Of a stretch of 60,238 bases of DNA, positions 34,790 to 43,609 are shown piece by piece (within the stretch, counting starts at the first letter, position 1; every line of letters starts with the position of its first letter). The translations under genes and the position numbers were made by a program. The stretch is from Candidatus Poribacteria bacterium (GTDB taxonomy: Bacteria; Poribacteria; WGA-4E; WGA-3G). Location: positions 1 through 60,238 of the forward strand of contig JAPOQK010000050.1 in NCBI GenBank assembly GCA_026710795.1, read 5' to 3'. Below the pieces are notes generated by a model. It saw only the letters and a list, made by a program, of their open reading frames with translations, made no database searches and was not told the DNA's origin.

Positions 34790-35962
34790 TTAGTCAATAA
34801 TGGATTGATAGGTCAACACACGGAATTGGGGATGGAACGGGGAATCACCGATTAACTGTGTCATCATAATGGCGATCAAATCTTCCACAGGGTCAATCCA
34901 AAATGTAGTGCTTGCTAAACCACCCCAACTGTAAGTGCCTAAAGAGCCGAGAGTATGTGTTTCAGCGACATCGGTAACAACAGCAAAACCTAAACCGAAT
35001 CCTGATCCAGTTCTCCATAGCGGTTGCCAATCGTCAGGGATATGACTCATCGTCATCAGTTCAACCGTTTTTCTACCAAGTAATCTGTTACCGTTTAGTT
35101 CACCTTCGTTGAGCATCATTTGGCAAAACCGCAGATAGTCAGCTGCTGTTGACTGTAACCCTGCTCCGCCTGCATGGAAAAAACTAAGAGGACCACTGGC
35201 AACAGGAATATTTTCCATTACTTGGATTCCACCATCTTCGGTGGGTTCATATAATGTCGCGTATCTGTCAGCCTTTTCTTCTGGAACAGAGAAATCAGTA
35301 TCTACCATTCCTAAAGGTTCAAAAATGCGTGTATGCAAGAACTCAGCAAACGGCATACCTGAAACTACTTCAACAAGATAACCGAGAACATCCGTTGACA
35401 TACCGTAATTCCACGAGTCACCCGGATGGTGTAAGAGTGGGATTTTACCGAGTTCATTTACCATGTGCGAGAGATCGTCAGTGAAAAAAGTTGCTTCTCT
35501 ATATCTATCGTTAATCGGGTGCACCCAGTCGCCACCATAGATGATACCGGAGGTATGTGTGAGTAGATGTTTGACAGTAACCTCTCGTTCTGCATCAATA
35601 ATTGCATCACCATGGTTCGCGTAAACCTTCATGTCTTTAAAGGCAGGGATGAATTGGGATACGGGTGTATTAAGTTGAAAATGCCCCTCTTCATAGAGCA
35701 TCATCACGGCAACACTGGTAATCGGTTTTGTCATTGAATATATGCGAAAAATAGTATCAAAATCTATCGGTTTTTCGGATGCTACGTCCTGCATACCGAC
35801 TTTTTCTAAATGAACGAGTTTACCCTCACGTGCAATCATTGTGAGTGCACAAGGGATTTTACCATTGTCTACCCACCGTTGCATAGCAGGGGCAATCCGT
35901 TCTAACCGCGCCGCTGACATACCGACTTCTTCGGGGACAGCGCGCGGAATTCCATAGTCCAT
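34790..35962 (-). CDS. Beta-lactamase-like serine hydrolase, no signal peptide
   Basis: A class C beta-lactamase/penicillin-binding-protein-like hydrolase. SMTKPIT gives the SxxK nucleophile motif, YGMSTDVLG fits the YxS/YxN position, and GLGFAVVTD ... WGGLASTTFWIDP lies at the C-terminal end. The start at 35962 follows AAGGAG. There is no signal peptide or lipobox, so it is predicted to be cytoplasmic. Its two tandem neighbours are closely similar but exported. Substrates in the family range from D-amino-acid peptides to esters. Confidence 0.88.
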   Translation of the reverse strand: MDYGIPRAVPEEVGMSAARLERIAPAMQRWVDNGKIPCALTMIAREGKLVHLEKVGMQDVASEKPIDFDTIFRIYSMTKPITSVAVMMLYEEGHFQLNTPVSQFIPAFKDMKVYANHGDAIIDAEREVTVKHLLTHTSGIIYGGDWVHPINDRYREATFFTDDLSHMVNELGKIPLLHHPGDSWNYGMSTDVLGYLVEVVSGMPFAEFLHTRIFEPLGMVDTDFSVPEEKADRYATLYEPTEDGGIQVMENIPVASGPLSFFHAGGAGLQSTAADYLRFCQMMLNEGELNGNRLLGRKTVELMTMSHIPDDWQPLWRTGSGFGLGFAVVTDVAETHTLGSLGTYSWGGLASTTFWIDPVEDLIAIMMTQLIGDSPFHPQFRVLTYQSIID

Positions 35963-35995
35963 ATATTGTTTTCTCCTTATGTATTTATGTGGCAA

Positions 35996-37249
35996 TCAAT
36001 TTTCAGTCTTTTCTGTGTTATTTAATGCCTGATATGTGATTCTCTCAAAATCCCCACCGAAACCGTAACGATTATTCATCAACTGCGTCATTAGAACAGC
36101 GACAAGTTCATTTTCAGGGTCAATCCAAAAAATAGTAGCAGCTGCACCACCCCAACTAAATGTTCCTTTAGACCTTTTTGCTTCGCCCTTATTCTCACCC
36201 ATGACAACGCCGAAACCAAGTCCAAACGCGCCACCTCTACCCCGTTGAAAATGTGGGTAACGCATTAGTTTAACATTTTCCTCTGATAGAATTCGAACGC
36301 CATACAGTTCACCACCATTGAGTAACATCTGACAGAAACGGAGGTAATCCGCAGTTGTAGAGACGAGTCCACCGCCACCGGATGGGAAAAAAGAAACATC
36401 ATCATTTGCCAAAGGTGCGTTACGAGCAAGTCGAAGTCCTCCTTCTTCAGTAGGTCTATACAGTGCAGCAAACCGCTCTACTTTCTCTTTCGGTACTGAA
36501 AACGCTGTATCTACCATCCCAAGTGGAACAAAGAGTCTACTTCTAAGGAACTCCTCAAACGGCATTCCCGACACTACTTCTACAAGATATCCAAGTAAAT
36601 CAGTAGAAACCCCATAAGTCCATTTTTCCCCGGGTTCATGAAGGAGAGGGATCTTTGCCAGTTTTTCTGCCATATCTTTTAACGATGAACCACGTCTGAA
36701 AACCTTTAATTCCCCATATAATTTATCAATAGGTTTGTTGCCCCAACCGTAAGTCAATCCAGAAGTATGTGTGAGTAGATGCTTGATCGTCATCTTATTT
36801 TGTGCATCATGGGTTTCAGTCTGTTCCTCGTTAAAGACTTTCATGTCCTTAAAATCCGGCAAATATTTTTCAACAGGATCATCAAGTTGAAAATGTCCAT
36901 CTTGGTAGAGAATCATCACAGCGACACTGGTAATCGGCTTAGACATGGAATAGATACGGAAAATCGTATCCGCTTCAACCGGTTTTTCATTCTCAACATC
37001 ACGCATACCGATGGTTTCAAAATGTACAATTTTCCCTTTCCTTGCAACGGCAGTAAGGAAACCAGGTGTCTGTCCCTTATCAACATAACCTTGCAGAGTC
37101 GGTGCGATTTCATCAAGTTTTTCTGAGGAAAAACCGACATCCGCGGGCACTGCCATTGGCAAACCATGTTCCGGCACGATTGTCGTAGAACCACAAGCAA
37201 GTAAAGAGATACAAAATAGCAATAAAAATAAATTAGTTAATCGTTTCAA
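35996..37249 (-). CDS. Beta-lactamase-like serine hydrolase, lipoprotein
   Basis: Same family as its neighbours. The N-terminus MKRLTNLFLLLFCISLLACG has a clear lipobox with Cys19, so it is membrane-anchored. The nucleophile is Ser101 with Lys104 (SMSKPITS), and YGVSTDLLG is the YxS region. It uses a TTG start at 37249 with AAGGAG 6 nt upstream. Its stop is 34 bp before the preferred start of the next paralog, and the upstream paralog is 172 bp away across a repeat. Probably the second product of a tandem triplication. Confidence 0.9.
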   Translation of the reverse strand: MKRLTNLFLLLFCISLLACGSTTIVPEHGLPMAVPADVGFSSEKLDEIAPTLQGYVDKGQTPGFLTAVARKGKIVHFETIGMRDVENEKPVEADTIFRIYSMSKPITSVAVMILYQDGHFQLDDPVEKYLPDFKDMKVFNEEQTETHDAQNKMTIKHLLTHTSGLTYGWGNKPIDKLYGELKVFRRGSSLKDMAEKLAKIPLLHEPGEKWTYGVSTDLLGYLVEVVSGMPFEEFLRSRLFVPLGMVDTAFSVPKEKVERFAALYRPTEEGGLRLARNAPLANDDVSFFPSGGGGLVSTTADYLRFCQMLLNGGELYGVRILSEENVKLMRYPHFQRGRGGAFGLGFGVVMGENKGEAKRSKGTFSWGGAAATIFWIDPENELVAVLMTQLMNNRYGFGGDFERITYQALNNTEKTEN

Positions 37250-37304
37250 TCTATTCTCCTTTTTTATATTTGGTGAAATATAAGCTTATATTCACGAAAA
37301 TATT

Positions 37305-37384
37305 ATAGCGAAAACTGTCAGTTTACGTACACACTGGTACAATCTAACAGAATGTGCTACAAAGTGGCAACTTTGGTTACTATA
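37305..37384. repeat. Dispersed double-hairpin repeat, copy 2
   Basis: This is the copy of the 31691-31772 element lying between two hydrolase paralogs. The first hairpin, AAACT-GTC-AGTTT (37312-37324), is intact with one compensated loop change. The second, ACAATCTAACAGAATGTGCTACA, is weakened by a mismatch in the arm. Confidence 0.68.
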
Positions 37385-37421
37385 GTTTTCAAGTTAGGTC
37401 TGTTTATTGTCACTTATTATG

Positions 37422-38669
37422 CTATTTCTCCGAATTAATTAAAGCTTGATAGGTTAACTTCCTGAATTCCGTTTGAAAGGGATAACGGTTATTCATAAGC
37501 TGCGTCATCAGAATCCCTATGAGTTCCCTTTCGGGGTCAATCCAAAAGTTAGTTGCAGCCAAACCGCCTCCACTGAATGATCCAGATGACCGTCCATTAT
37601 TCCCGTAATTCTTGCGTGTAACAACATGGACTCCAAATCCGTAAGACCATCCATCTCTATGATACTGTTGATGCGGATAACACATCAGTTCAACGGTCTC
37701 TGTCTTTAAAATACGCACTCCATCCAATTCACCATTTTTGAGTAACATCTGACAGAAACGGAGGTAATCCGCAGCAGTTGTAACAATGCCTCCACCACCA
37801 GAAGGAAAGAAAGAAACATTATCGGTTGCCAGAGGAGGTTTTCTAACAAGTTTTAGTTCTCCTGCTTCATTTGGTCTATAAATAGCCGAAAATCGTTCTA
37901 CATTTGTTAGTGGCACAGAAAAACCAGTATCTACCATGGCGAGTGGTTTGAAAATTTTCTTCTGTAGAAATTCTTCAAACGGCATTTCAGATACAATCTC
38001 CACAAGATAACCGAGAACATCCGTAGAAACACCGTATTTCCATCTTCTACCGGGTTCAAAAACAAGAGGGATTTTGCTAAGTTTCTCAACCTTTTCTGCA
38101 AGTGTTGAATCAGGTTCAAATACTTTCAATTTAGCATAAAGTTTATCAACAGGTTTATCACCCCATCCATAAGTCAATCCAGATGTATGTGTGAGAAGAT
38201 GCTTGATCGTCATCTTATTCTTAGCGGTATGGGATTGTGTCTGTTGGTTGTTAAAAACTTTCATGTCTTTGAAGGCGGGAATATAGTTCTCAACTGGGTC
38301 GTCAAGTTTAATTCGTCCCTCGTCATAGAGTATCATCACAGCAACGGTGGTAATCGGTTTTGACATGGAATAGATACGGAAAATCGTGTCCGTTTGAACC
38401 GGTTTTTCATTCTCTATATCTTGCATACCTACGGTTTCAAAATGTACAATTTTCCCTTTCCTTGCAATGGCAGCAAGGAAGCCAGGTGTCTGTTCCTTAT
38501 CAACATATCCTTGCAGAGCCGATGTGATTTTCTCAAGTTTTTCTGAGGAAAAACCGACATCTTCTGGCACTGCCATCGGAAGTCCATGTTCCGGTACGAC
38601 AGACGCAACACCACGAGTGAGTAAACAGATACAGAATAACGGTAATAGCGTATATTTTAATATCCTCAA
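37422..38669 (-). CDS. Beta-lactamase-like serine hydrolase with a lost lipobox Cys
   Basis: This is the third tandem paralog (415 residues). Ser101-Met-Ser-Lys104 is intact, as is YGVSTDVLG. The signal peptide MRILKYTLLPLFCICLLTRG aligns with that of its neighbour position by position, but the lipobox Cys19 is Arg (TGT to CGT, one transition), so it should be secreted freely or stay anchored by an uncleaved segment. A TTG start at 38669 with AAGGGG upstream is used. It lies 18 bp after the LamG gene and is probably co-transcribed with it. Confidence 0.88.
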   Translation of the reverse strand: MRILKYTLLPLFCICLLTRGVASVVPEHGLPMAVPEDVGFSSEKLEKITSALQGYVDKEQTPGFLAAIARKGKIVHFETVGMQDIENEKPVQTDTIFRIYSMSKPITTVAVMILYDEGRIKLDDPVENYIPAFKDMKVFNNQQTQSHTAKNKMTIKHLLTHTSGLTYGWGDKPVDKLYAKLKVFEPDSTLAEKVEKLSKIPLVFEPGRRWKYGVSTDVLGYLVEIVSEMPFEEFLQKKIFKPLAMVDTGFSVPLTNVERFSAIYRPNEAGELKLVRKPPLATDNVSFFPSGGGGIVTTAADYLRFCQMLLKNGELDGVRILKTETVELMCYPHQQYHRDGWSYGFGVHVVTRKNYGNNGRSSGSFSGGGLAATNFWIDPERELIGILMTQLMNNRYPFQTEFRKLTYQALINSEK

Positions 38670-38687
38670 ATGAGTCCCCTTATTGGA

Positions 38688-39488
38688 TTATGGCACCTGT
38701 TTAATATAACCCCAACGTGTCGTTAATTTTGATGCTGGGTCAACACTAAGGATTTGGGCTAATCCAACATCCATAGCCTCTTTTATCTCTTCTTCTGTTC
38801 GTGCGACGTTTGAGATTCGTATTTCTTCAATGATACCGAGTAAACCGTTCGCATTGTCATTATTCGGCACACCAATATAAATCGGATCGTTGCTCTGAAA
38901 AGAAACATCATTTGCTATCTCGGTTTCTAATTTACCATCTACATACAGTCGTCCCATTTTCCCATCAAAGGTAAATGCGAGATGATGCCACTGGTTGTCA
39001 GTGATTATTGTAGTACCATTCATGTTGAATGCACATCCTCCATTTGCCCCAATTTGTGCATGTAAGACATTCGCATTATTATGTACCCACATACCGTAGT
39101 TTCGATTTGTACATCCAGCTTGCTGTTTAACGACAAGACCTTGCCATCTGTTGGTAGCAGCTTTTACCTTAACCCACGCTTCAATACTCAGTGTTTCTAA
39201 CTCCAGTTTATTGGATGAATCAACAACGATGTACCCGGTACCATCACCAGGAAATTCCAAACCTCCCCCAATTTTAGCATTGACCCAATCGAGGTTGCCG
39301 ATAATTTTCCCATTGTGCCCATTACCCGATGCATCTTTGACAGATTTCCCGTTGCCTTCCTCAAATAGCCAAACCGCAACGGTGTTTCTGTCAACAGCAG
39401 CATGCACCGACAAAACACTGAATACTAATAATACCGTTATAACGCTAATATGTACGAAGTTGAAAAACTTCGGATGTATATGTTGCAT
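38688..39488 (-). CDS. Secreted LamG-domain protein with KLTTRWGYIK tail
   Basis: A signal peptide (about 1-31, with FVHISVITVLLVFSVLSVHA) is followed by a LamG-type domain: VAVWLFEEGNGKSVKDASGN (the standard N-terminal strand), GHNGKIIGNLDWV, LSIEAWVKV, NQWHHLAFTFDGKMGRLYVDG and GIIEEIRISNVARTEEEI. The C-terminal tail is LSVDPASKLTTRWGYIKQVP, the same kind as at 7912, 40513 and 54002. GAAGGAGAAGG supports the ATG. It is predicted to bind glycans at or outside the cell surface. Confidence 0.88.
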   Translation of the reverse strand: MQHIHPKFFNFVHISVITVLLVFSVLSVHAAVDRNTVAVWLFEEGNGKSVKDASGNGHNGKIIGNLDWVNAKIGGGLEFPGDGTGYIVVDSSNKLELETLSIEAWVKVKAATNRWQGLVVKQQAGCTNRNYGMWVHNNANVLHAQIGANGGCAFNMNGTTIITDNQWHHLAFTFDGKMGRLYVDGKLETEIANDVSFQSNDPIYIGVPNNDNANGLLGIIEEIRISNVARTEEEIKEAMDVGLAQILSVDPASKLTTRWGYIKQVP

Positions 39489-39718
39489 ATTTCCTTCTCC
39501 TTCTATCCTAATTGATAAATATTTCAGTTGCAGTTTTACTAAACAATACTACGATGTATGTTTATCCTATCACAAAAAAGGTTTGAAGTCAATGAAATGA
39601 TATTAATCGGTATCAGATATAACTTGAGAGAATTCTGATAAAATGATATATTTTAACTCAATAGAGTAACATTCACGAATAATTTAAACTAATACGTAAT
39701 AAAATAGGAGCATCTAAA

Positions 39719-40513
39719 ATGAAACGCAGTATAGTGATTCTTATATGTCTATTTTTGACATCTCAAATAGTTGGTTTTGCCGCTGATGTAATAGATCCTG
39801 ATTTAGTGCTTTATTTTGATTATGAAGAGTTTACGGCTACTCATGTGATTGAAAAATCCGGCAACGGTTATGACGGTAAAATAAATGGAAATGTAAAACA
39901 ATCTAACGATGGAAAATTTGGTAAAGCAGGTCAATTCGCTTCAGGTAGTTTTCTTGATTTGGATGGTCCGAACGTTGATCCTGACCATATCCCAACTGAA
40001 GGGATGAGCATTGTCGCATGGATCAATGTTGAATCTATTGCGGATATGGCGATTTTCAATGCACGCGCAAAAGATGGTACATGGCTTGTACATCCTGAGG
40101 CACGAAAGGAAGGCATTTATCGTTGGCTCGCTCGTGGACATAATCCAGGGAAAACTCTATTTGAAATCAAGTCTGGTGTGAACAAGGCAAACGAATGGGT
40201 ACATTACGCTGGAACGTTCAGCCGAGAAGCAGCGATTGCTTACCTATATATTAATGGCGAAAAAGTCGGTGAGGATAAAGCACGACTTCCAGATCCGATC
40301 GCAGGAGATTGGGGACAAGGTGCACGCGTCGGTTACAACATTGACAACAACCGTCCCTTCAACGGTCTTATGGATGAACTAAACGTTTGGAAGCGTGGAT
40401 TAACAGAAGAAGAAGTAAATTCTATAATGAATGAAGGTATTATTGAATTCCTTGCTGTAGACTCTCGTGATAAATTGGCGACAAAGTGGGGAAAATTGAA
40501 AACTTCAAAGTAA
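39719..40513 (+). CDS. Secreted LamG-domain protein with KLATKWGKLK tail
   Basis: A signal peptide (MKRSIVILICLFLTSQIVGFA) precedes a LamG domain: DPDLVLYFDYEEF, GNGYDGKINGNV, FASGSFLDLDGPN, EGMSIVAWINV, EWVHYAGTFSRE, AIAYLYINGEKV and GLMDELNVWKRGLTEEEVNS. The tail is LAVDSRDKLATKWGKLKTSK. It is divergent from the LamG gene at 38688, 230 bp apart. AGGAG supports the ATG, and a strong hairpin follows the stop. Like its neighbour it is predicted to bind carbohydrate outside the cell. Confidence 0.87.
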   Translation: MKRSIVILICLFLTSQIVGFAADVIDPDLVLYFDYEEFTATHVIEKSGNGYDGKINGNVKQSNDGKFGKAGQFASGSFLDLDGPNVDPDHIPTEGMSIVAWINVESIADMAIFNARAKDGTWLVHPEARKEGIYRWLARGHNPGKTLFEIKSGVNKANEWVHYAGTFSREAAIAYLYINGEKVGEDKARLPDPIAGDWGQGARVGYNIDNNRPFNGLMDELNVWKRGLTEEEVNSIMNEGIIEFLAVDSRDKLATKWGKLKTSK

Positions 40514-40527
40514 TGATTATACTACAA

Positions 40528-40556
40528 ACGGGACAGTTCAACACTGTCCCGTCTTT
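40528..40556 (+). terminator. Rho-independent-type terminator after the LamG gene
   Basis: A perfect 10-bp stem ACGGGACAGT / ACTGTCCCGT (40528-40537, 40543-40552) with a 5-nt loop, then CTTTAT. It may serve both the plus-strand LamG gene and the convergent methyltransferase. Confidence 0.72.
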
Positions 40557-40589
40557 ATGCTCATGAAGGCAATTTGCGATTGTAGCGGT

Positions 40590-41450
40590 TTATTGTCCTA
40601 AACGCGCGTGTGCTGTAACATGCAGTGGCAGGAAGAACGGTCGTTTTGATAGAAGTACTTCCTTACGTAGCCTTTCCGCTAATGTATCTACATCTACCTC
40701 TTCCGCTGTAGCAATCCCGTATTTCTCTATGAGTGGAAGTAGACTTTGAAGGATGGTCACCATGTAACGGTAACCAGTCCAATCTCCCTCAGCACCAATG
40801 GGGGCATGAAGATGCATCTCCGGTGCTGGCAGACCTACCTCAACAAAAGCACGGTAAAGTCCTATACCCATATCAAGATATGCACCTGAATGATCAAAAA
40901 CCTCCATAATCCACCGGTAAAGTTGATTCATTAGGGGTGTATTTGGATTTGATACTGCAGGATAGAGTGTATATTCAGGTTCCTGAAATGCGACAATTCC
41001 ACCAGGTTTTAAATGCGTAATGAATTTTTTCAAAGCCGTCACAGGATCCTTCATATACATCAACACGAAGCGACCAACAAGCACGTCAAATTTATCTTCA
41101 AAATTCAATGTCCTTGCATCACCTGCGATAAATTCCACATTATTCATACCTGAATTGACTGCTCTTTGCCGTGCAGTTTCAAGTATTGCTGGATTGACAT
41201 CAACTCCCACGACCTGTCCTGAGCTGCCAACAAATTCGGCAACCATTAGGGCAACATCACCAGCACCGCTGCCAATATCAAGTACTCGCATACCATTACG
41301 AATACCTGCACGTTCGCAGAGGAGTCGCGTTGATTCTCCGTAGATTCTTGACTGCTCAATGAGACGCGTAGTTTCGTGTGATGTGCGTCCTAAAGTATAG
41401 GTAACATCACGATTTGAAGAAGACTTGTTTTCTGAACTATTTTTGGTCAT
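40590..41450 (-). CDS. SAM-dependent methyltransferase, copy 2
   Basis: A class I Rossmann-fold methyltransferase: MRVLDIGSGAGDVALMVAEF (motif I), QVVGVDVNPAILETARQ, NVEFIAGDARTL and LKPGGIVAFQEPEY. The following domain resembles those of sterol or ubiquinone-type methyltransferases. It closely matches its upstream neighbour at 41462-42298, from which it lies 11 bp downstream, so the pair is a tandem duplication. The substrate is unknown. No ribosome site is evident. Confidence 0.88.
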   Translation of the reverse strand: MTKNSSENKSSSNRDVTYTLGRTSHETTRLIEQSRIYGESTRLLCERAGIRNGMRVLDIGSGAGDVALMVAEFVGSSGQVVGVDVNPAILETARQRAVNSGMNNVEFIAGDARTLNFEDKFDVLVGRFVLMYMKDPVTALKKFITHLKPGGIVAFQEPEYTLYPAVSNPNTPLMNQLYRWIMEVFDHSGAYLDMGIGLYRAFVEVGLPAPEMHLHAPIGAEGDWTGYRYMVTILQSLLPLIEKYGIATAEEVDVDTLAERLRKEVLLSKRPFFLPLHVTAHARLGQ

Positions 41451-41461
41451 GTGTAAAGGTA

Positions 41462-42298
41462 TTATAATGGAAGTGTTGCATGTCCAGTAACATGTGGAGG
41501 TAACATAATTGGTCGTTTTGATGCAGCGACTTCTTCCTGTATTCGTTCTGCGAGGGTATCTACACCAACTTCTTTAGCAGTCGCGATCTCGTAAGCCTCT
41601 ATTAATGGTAGCATACTTCGAAAACTGTTCTCAAGATATGCAAATCCGGGCCAATCTTCTGGACCACCCATAGGTGCTTCAAAATGCAGAGAGGGTTCGG
41701 GTAAACCAGCATCAACAAATGCTTTGTAAAGTTCCATTCCCATTTCAACATGCGCACCAGAACGTTCAAATACCGTACGTCCCCATTTAATTAGATCGTT
41801 TATCAAAGGTGTATCTGCGTGTACAGCAACAGTATATGGTGAGAAATCTACCTCCTGAAATGCTACGATGCCACCTGGTTTTAAATGTGATGCCAAATGT
41901 TTGAGCGCATCAGCAGGATCCGACATATACATGAGAACAAGTCTACCTACAACAGCATCAAAATCATTAGGAAGTTCAAGTGTTCGTGTATCACCTGCAA
42001 TGAATTCAAGGTTATCAAAACTTGATGCTTCAACCCGTGCTTTCGCTATCTCAAGTATATCTGCGTTGACATCTACACCAATTACAGACCCATCGGGTCC
42101 AACGAACTCCGCAAGCGTGAGGGCAACATCACCAGCACCACTTCCAACATCAAGTACTTTCATACCCTTAGCGATACCGCTTCTCAGCAAAAAACGCCGC
42201 GTCACATCGTCGTAAAGTACGGATTGCTCAATTAGACGATCCGTTTCAGATTCGCTCCTACCCATTGTATACTCTGCATCTCTGCTTTGATTGCTCAT
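41462..42298 (-). CDS. SAM-dependent methyltransferase, copy 1
   Basis: A class I methyltransferase with the same order as its partner: MKVLDVGSGAGDVALTLAEF, SVIGVDVNADILEIAKARVE, NLEFIAGDTRTLELP, RLVLMYMSDPADALKHLASH and LKPGGIVAFQEVDF. The start is placed at 42298 (MSNQSRDAEY) because GGGGAG lies upstream; seven further in-frame codons are possible. The pair follows a substrate-binding-protein gene on the same strand, 48-69 bp away. Confidence 0.88.
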   Translation of the reverse strand: MSNQSRDAEYTMGRSESETDRLIEQSVLYDDVTRRFLLRSGIAKGMKVLDVGSGAGDVALTLAEFVGPDGSVIGVDVNADILEIAKARVEASSFDNLEFIAGDTRTLELPNDFDAVVGRLVLMYMSDPADALKHLASHLKPGGIVAFQEVDFSPYTVAVHADTPLINDLIKWGRTVFERSGAHVEMGMELYKAFVDAGLPEPSLHFEAPMGGPEDWPGFAYLENSFRSMLPLIEAYEIATAKEVGVDTLAERIQEEVAASKRPIMLPPHVTGHATLPL

Positions 42299-42367
42299 GT
42301 TAATCTTGCTCCCCTTCAAAATGTATGTGAGGTACAGATACCTCTCAATATAATATGATTAGAAATA

Positions 42368-43546
42368 TTACGGTGTAATAGATTGATAGAATTGTATCTT
42401 TCCATCTTTAATTGTATTGATAACTAAATTCTTGATGGCATACCGGTTTTCATCAAAATGAGACACCATCAATGCCCCGTTGTAGTTCTGTGTTGCTTCA
42501 ATTTCGTCTCGGATTGCTGCAGGTGTCAAATCTGTTGTTCTACGCATTGCTTCAATCACAATATTCGTAGAATCGAATCCGAGGGCAGCAGGTCCATTAG
42601 GAGCAACTCCGAATCTCTCGGTATATAAGTTGACAAACAGATTTCCGAGTTCACTTAATTCAGCATCCGGTGAAAAGTGGTTTGCAAAGAAACTACCTTC
42701 AAGTGCCGTTCCACCGATATCCACTAAGTCTGGACGATCCCAGCCATCCCCACCGAGAAAAGTTGCTGTAATACCGAATTCCTCAGACTTAGCTTGTTTC
42801 ACTGCTAATGGAAATTCGGAACCCAGACCAGCTAAAAAGACAATGTCTACAGCATTAATTTCCGTAAGTTGTTCTGTATAATCTGTCGTTCCCATTTCGT
42901 AAAATTGTTGTGTAGCAACCGTACCACCTTGTGCTGTATAGTTTTCAATAAACGCCTTCGACAGTTCTTCCGAATAAGAATCACCTGTTTCTGTGAGAAC
43001 AGCGGCAGTCATAGCGTTCAATTCTTGTGTAGCAAACTTAGCCATTATACCTGCTTGGAGTGGATCACGGATAGCACCTTGGAATGAGAAATTTCCGTTT
43101 CGTGTAACCTTCGGATTCGTTGGGTAGGTTGTCATCATTGGAATGCCATATTCTTGGGCAACTACACCTACTTCTACAGCCTCATCGCTGTAATCTGGAC
43201 CCAAGATCACTAACACTCCATCAGCGATTAATTCTTTTGCATATTGGACGCTGAGCAAAGGTTCTCTGTTACTTTCCCTGAAGAGCAGTTCTATCGGTTT
43301 ACCATTGATTCCACCCGCTTCGTTGACAAGTGCAATGGCTAACTCAACACCGTTTCGCGTTGTTCCTGGGTCAGTAGGACTATAGATTAAACCGATTTTT
43401 ATTGTTGTTTCTGCATCTTCTGAAGGGATGGTTCGTGGTATTCGTTCACAACCTAAAAAGAGAGTACTTGCTATGAAAAATGTGATAAGAAAAACATAAA
43501 ATGGAATACGCCGACTATACACTGTTCTGTTCATTAGAGAATACAT
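42368..43546 (-). CDS. Branched-chain amino-acid-type ABC substrate-binding lipoprotein
   Basis: This is a periplasmic binding protein of the LivJ/LivK class. A lipobox Cys33 (TLFLGC) after a hydrophobic segment suggests a lipoprotein. The mature domain starts with IKIGLIYSPTDPGTTRNGVELAIALVNEAGGINGK and continues with DGVLVILGPDYSDEAVEVGVVAQEYGIPMMTTYP, as in the Leu/Ile/Val or amide receptors. The permease and ATPase genes are not in this window, so it may work with distant partners. The ATG follows AAGGAATTTA. It lies 60 bp after TonB receptor 1 on the same strand. Confidence 0.9.
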   Translation of the reverse strand: MYSLMNRTVYSRRIPFYVFLITFFIASTLFLGCERIPRTIPSEDAETTIKIGLIYSPTDPGTTRNGVELAIALVNEAGGINGKPIELLFRESNREPLLSVQYAKELIADGVLVILGPDYSDEAVEVGVVAQEYGIPMMTTYPTNPKVTRNGNFSFQGAIRDPLQAGIMAKFATQELNAMTAAVLTETGDSYSEELSKAFIENYTAQGGTVATQQFYEMGTTDYTEQLTEINAVDIVFLAGLGSEFPLAVKQAKSEEFGITATFLGGDGWDRPDLVDIGGTALEGSFFANHFSPDAELSELGNLFVNLYTERFGVAPNGPAALGFDSTNIVIEAMRRTTDLTPAAIRDEIEATQNYNGALMVSHFDENRYAIKNLVINTIKDGKIQFYQSITP

Positions 43547-43570
43547 TAAATTCCTTATCTTTAATTATAA

Positions 43571-43609
43571 TAATGTAAGGTAACGATAATATACCGTTGC
43601 CTTACATTA
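43571..43609 (-). terminator. Terminator hairpin of TonB receptor 1
   Basis: A 15-bp stem with one mismatch (TAATGTAAGGTAACG at 43571-43585 against the complement at 43595-43609) overlaps the receptor's stop codon, followed on the minus strand by a short AT-rich stretch. Confidence 0.6.
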
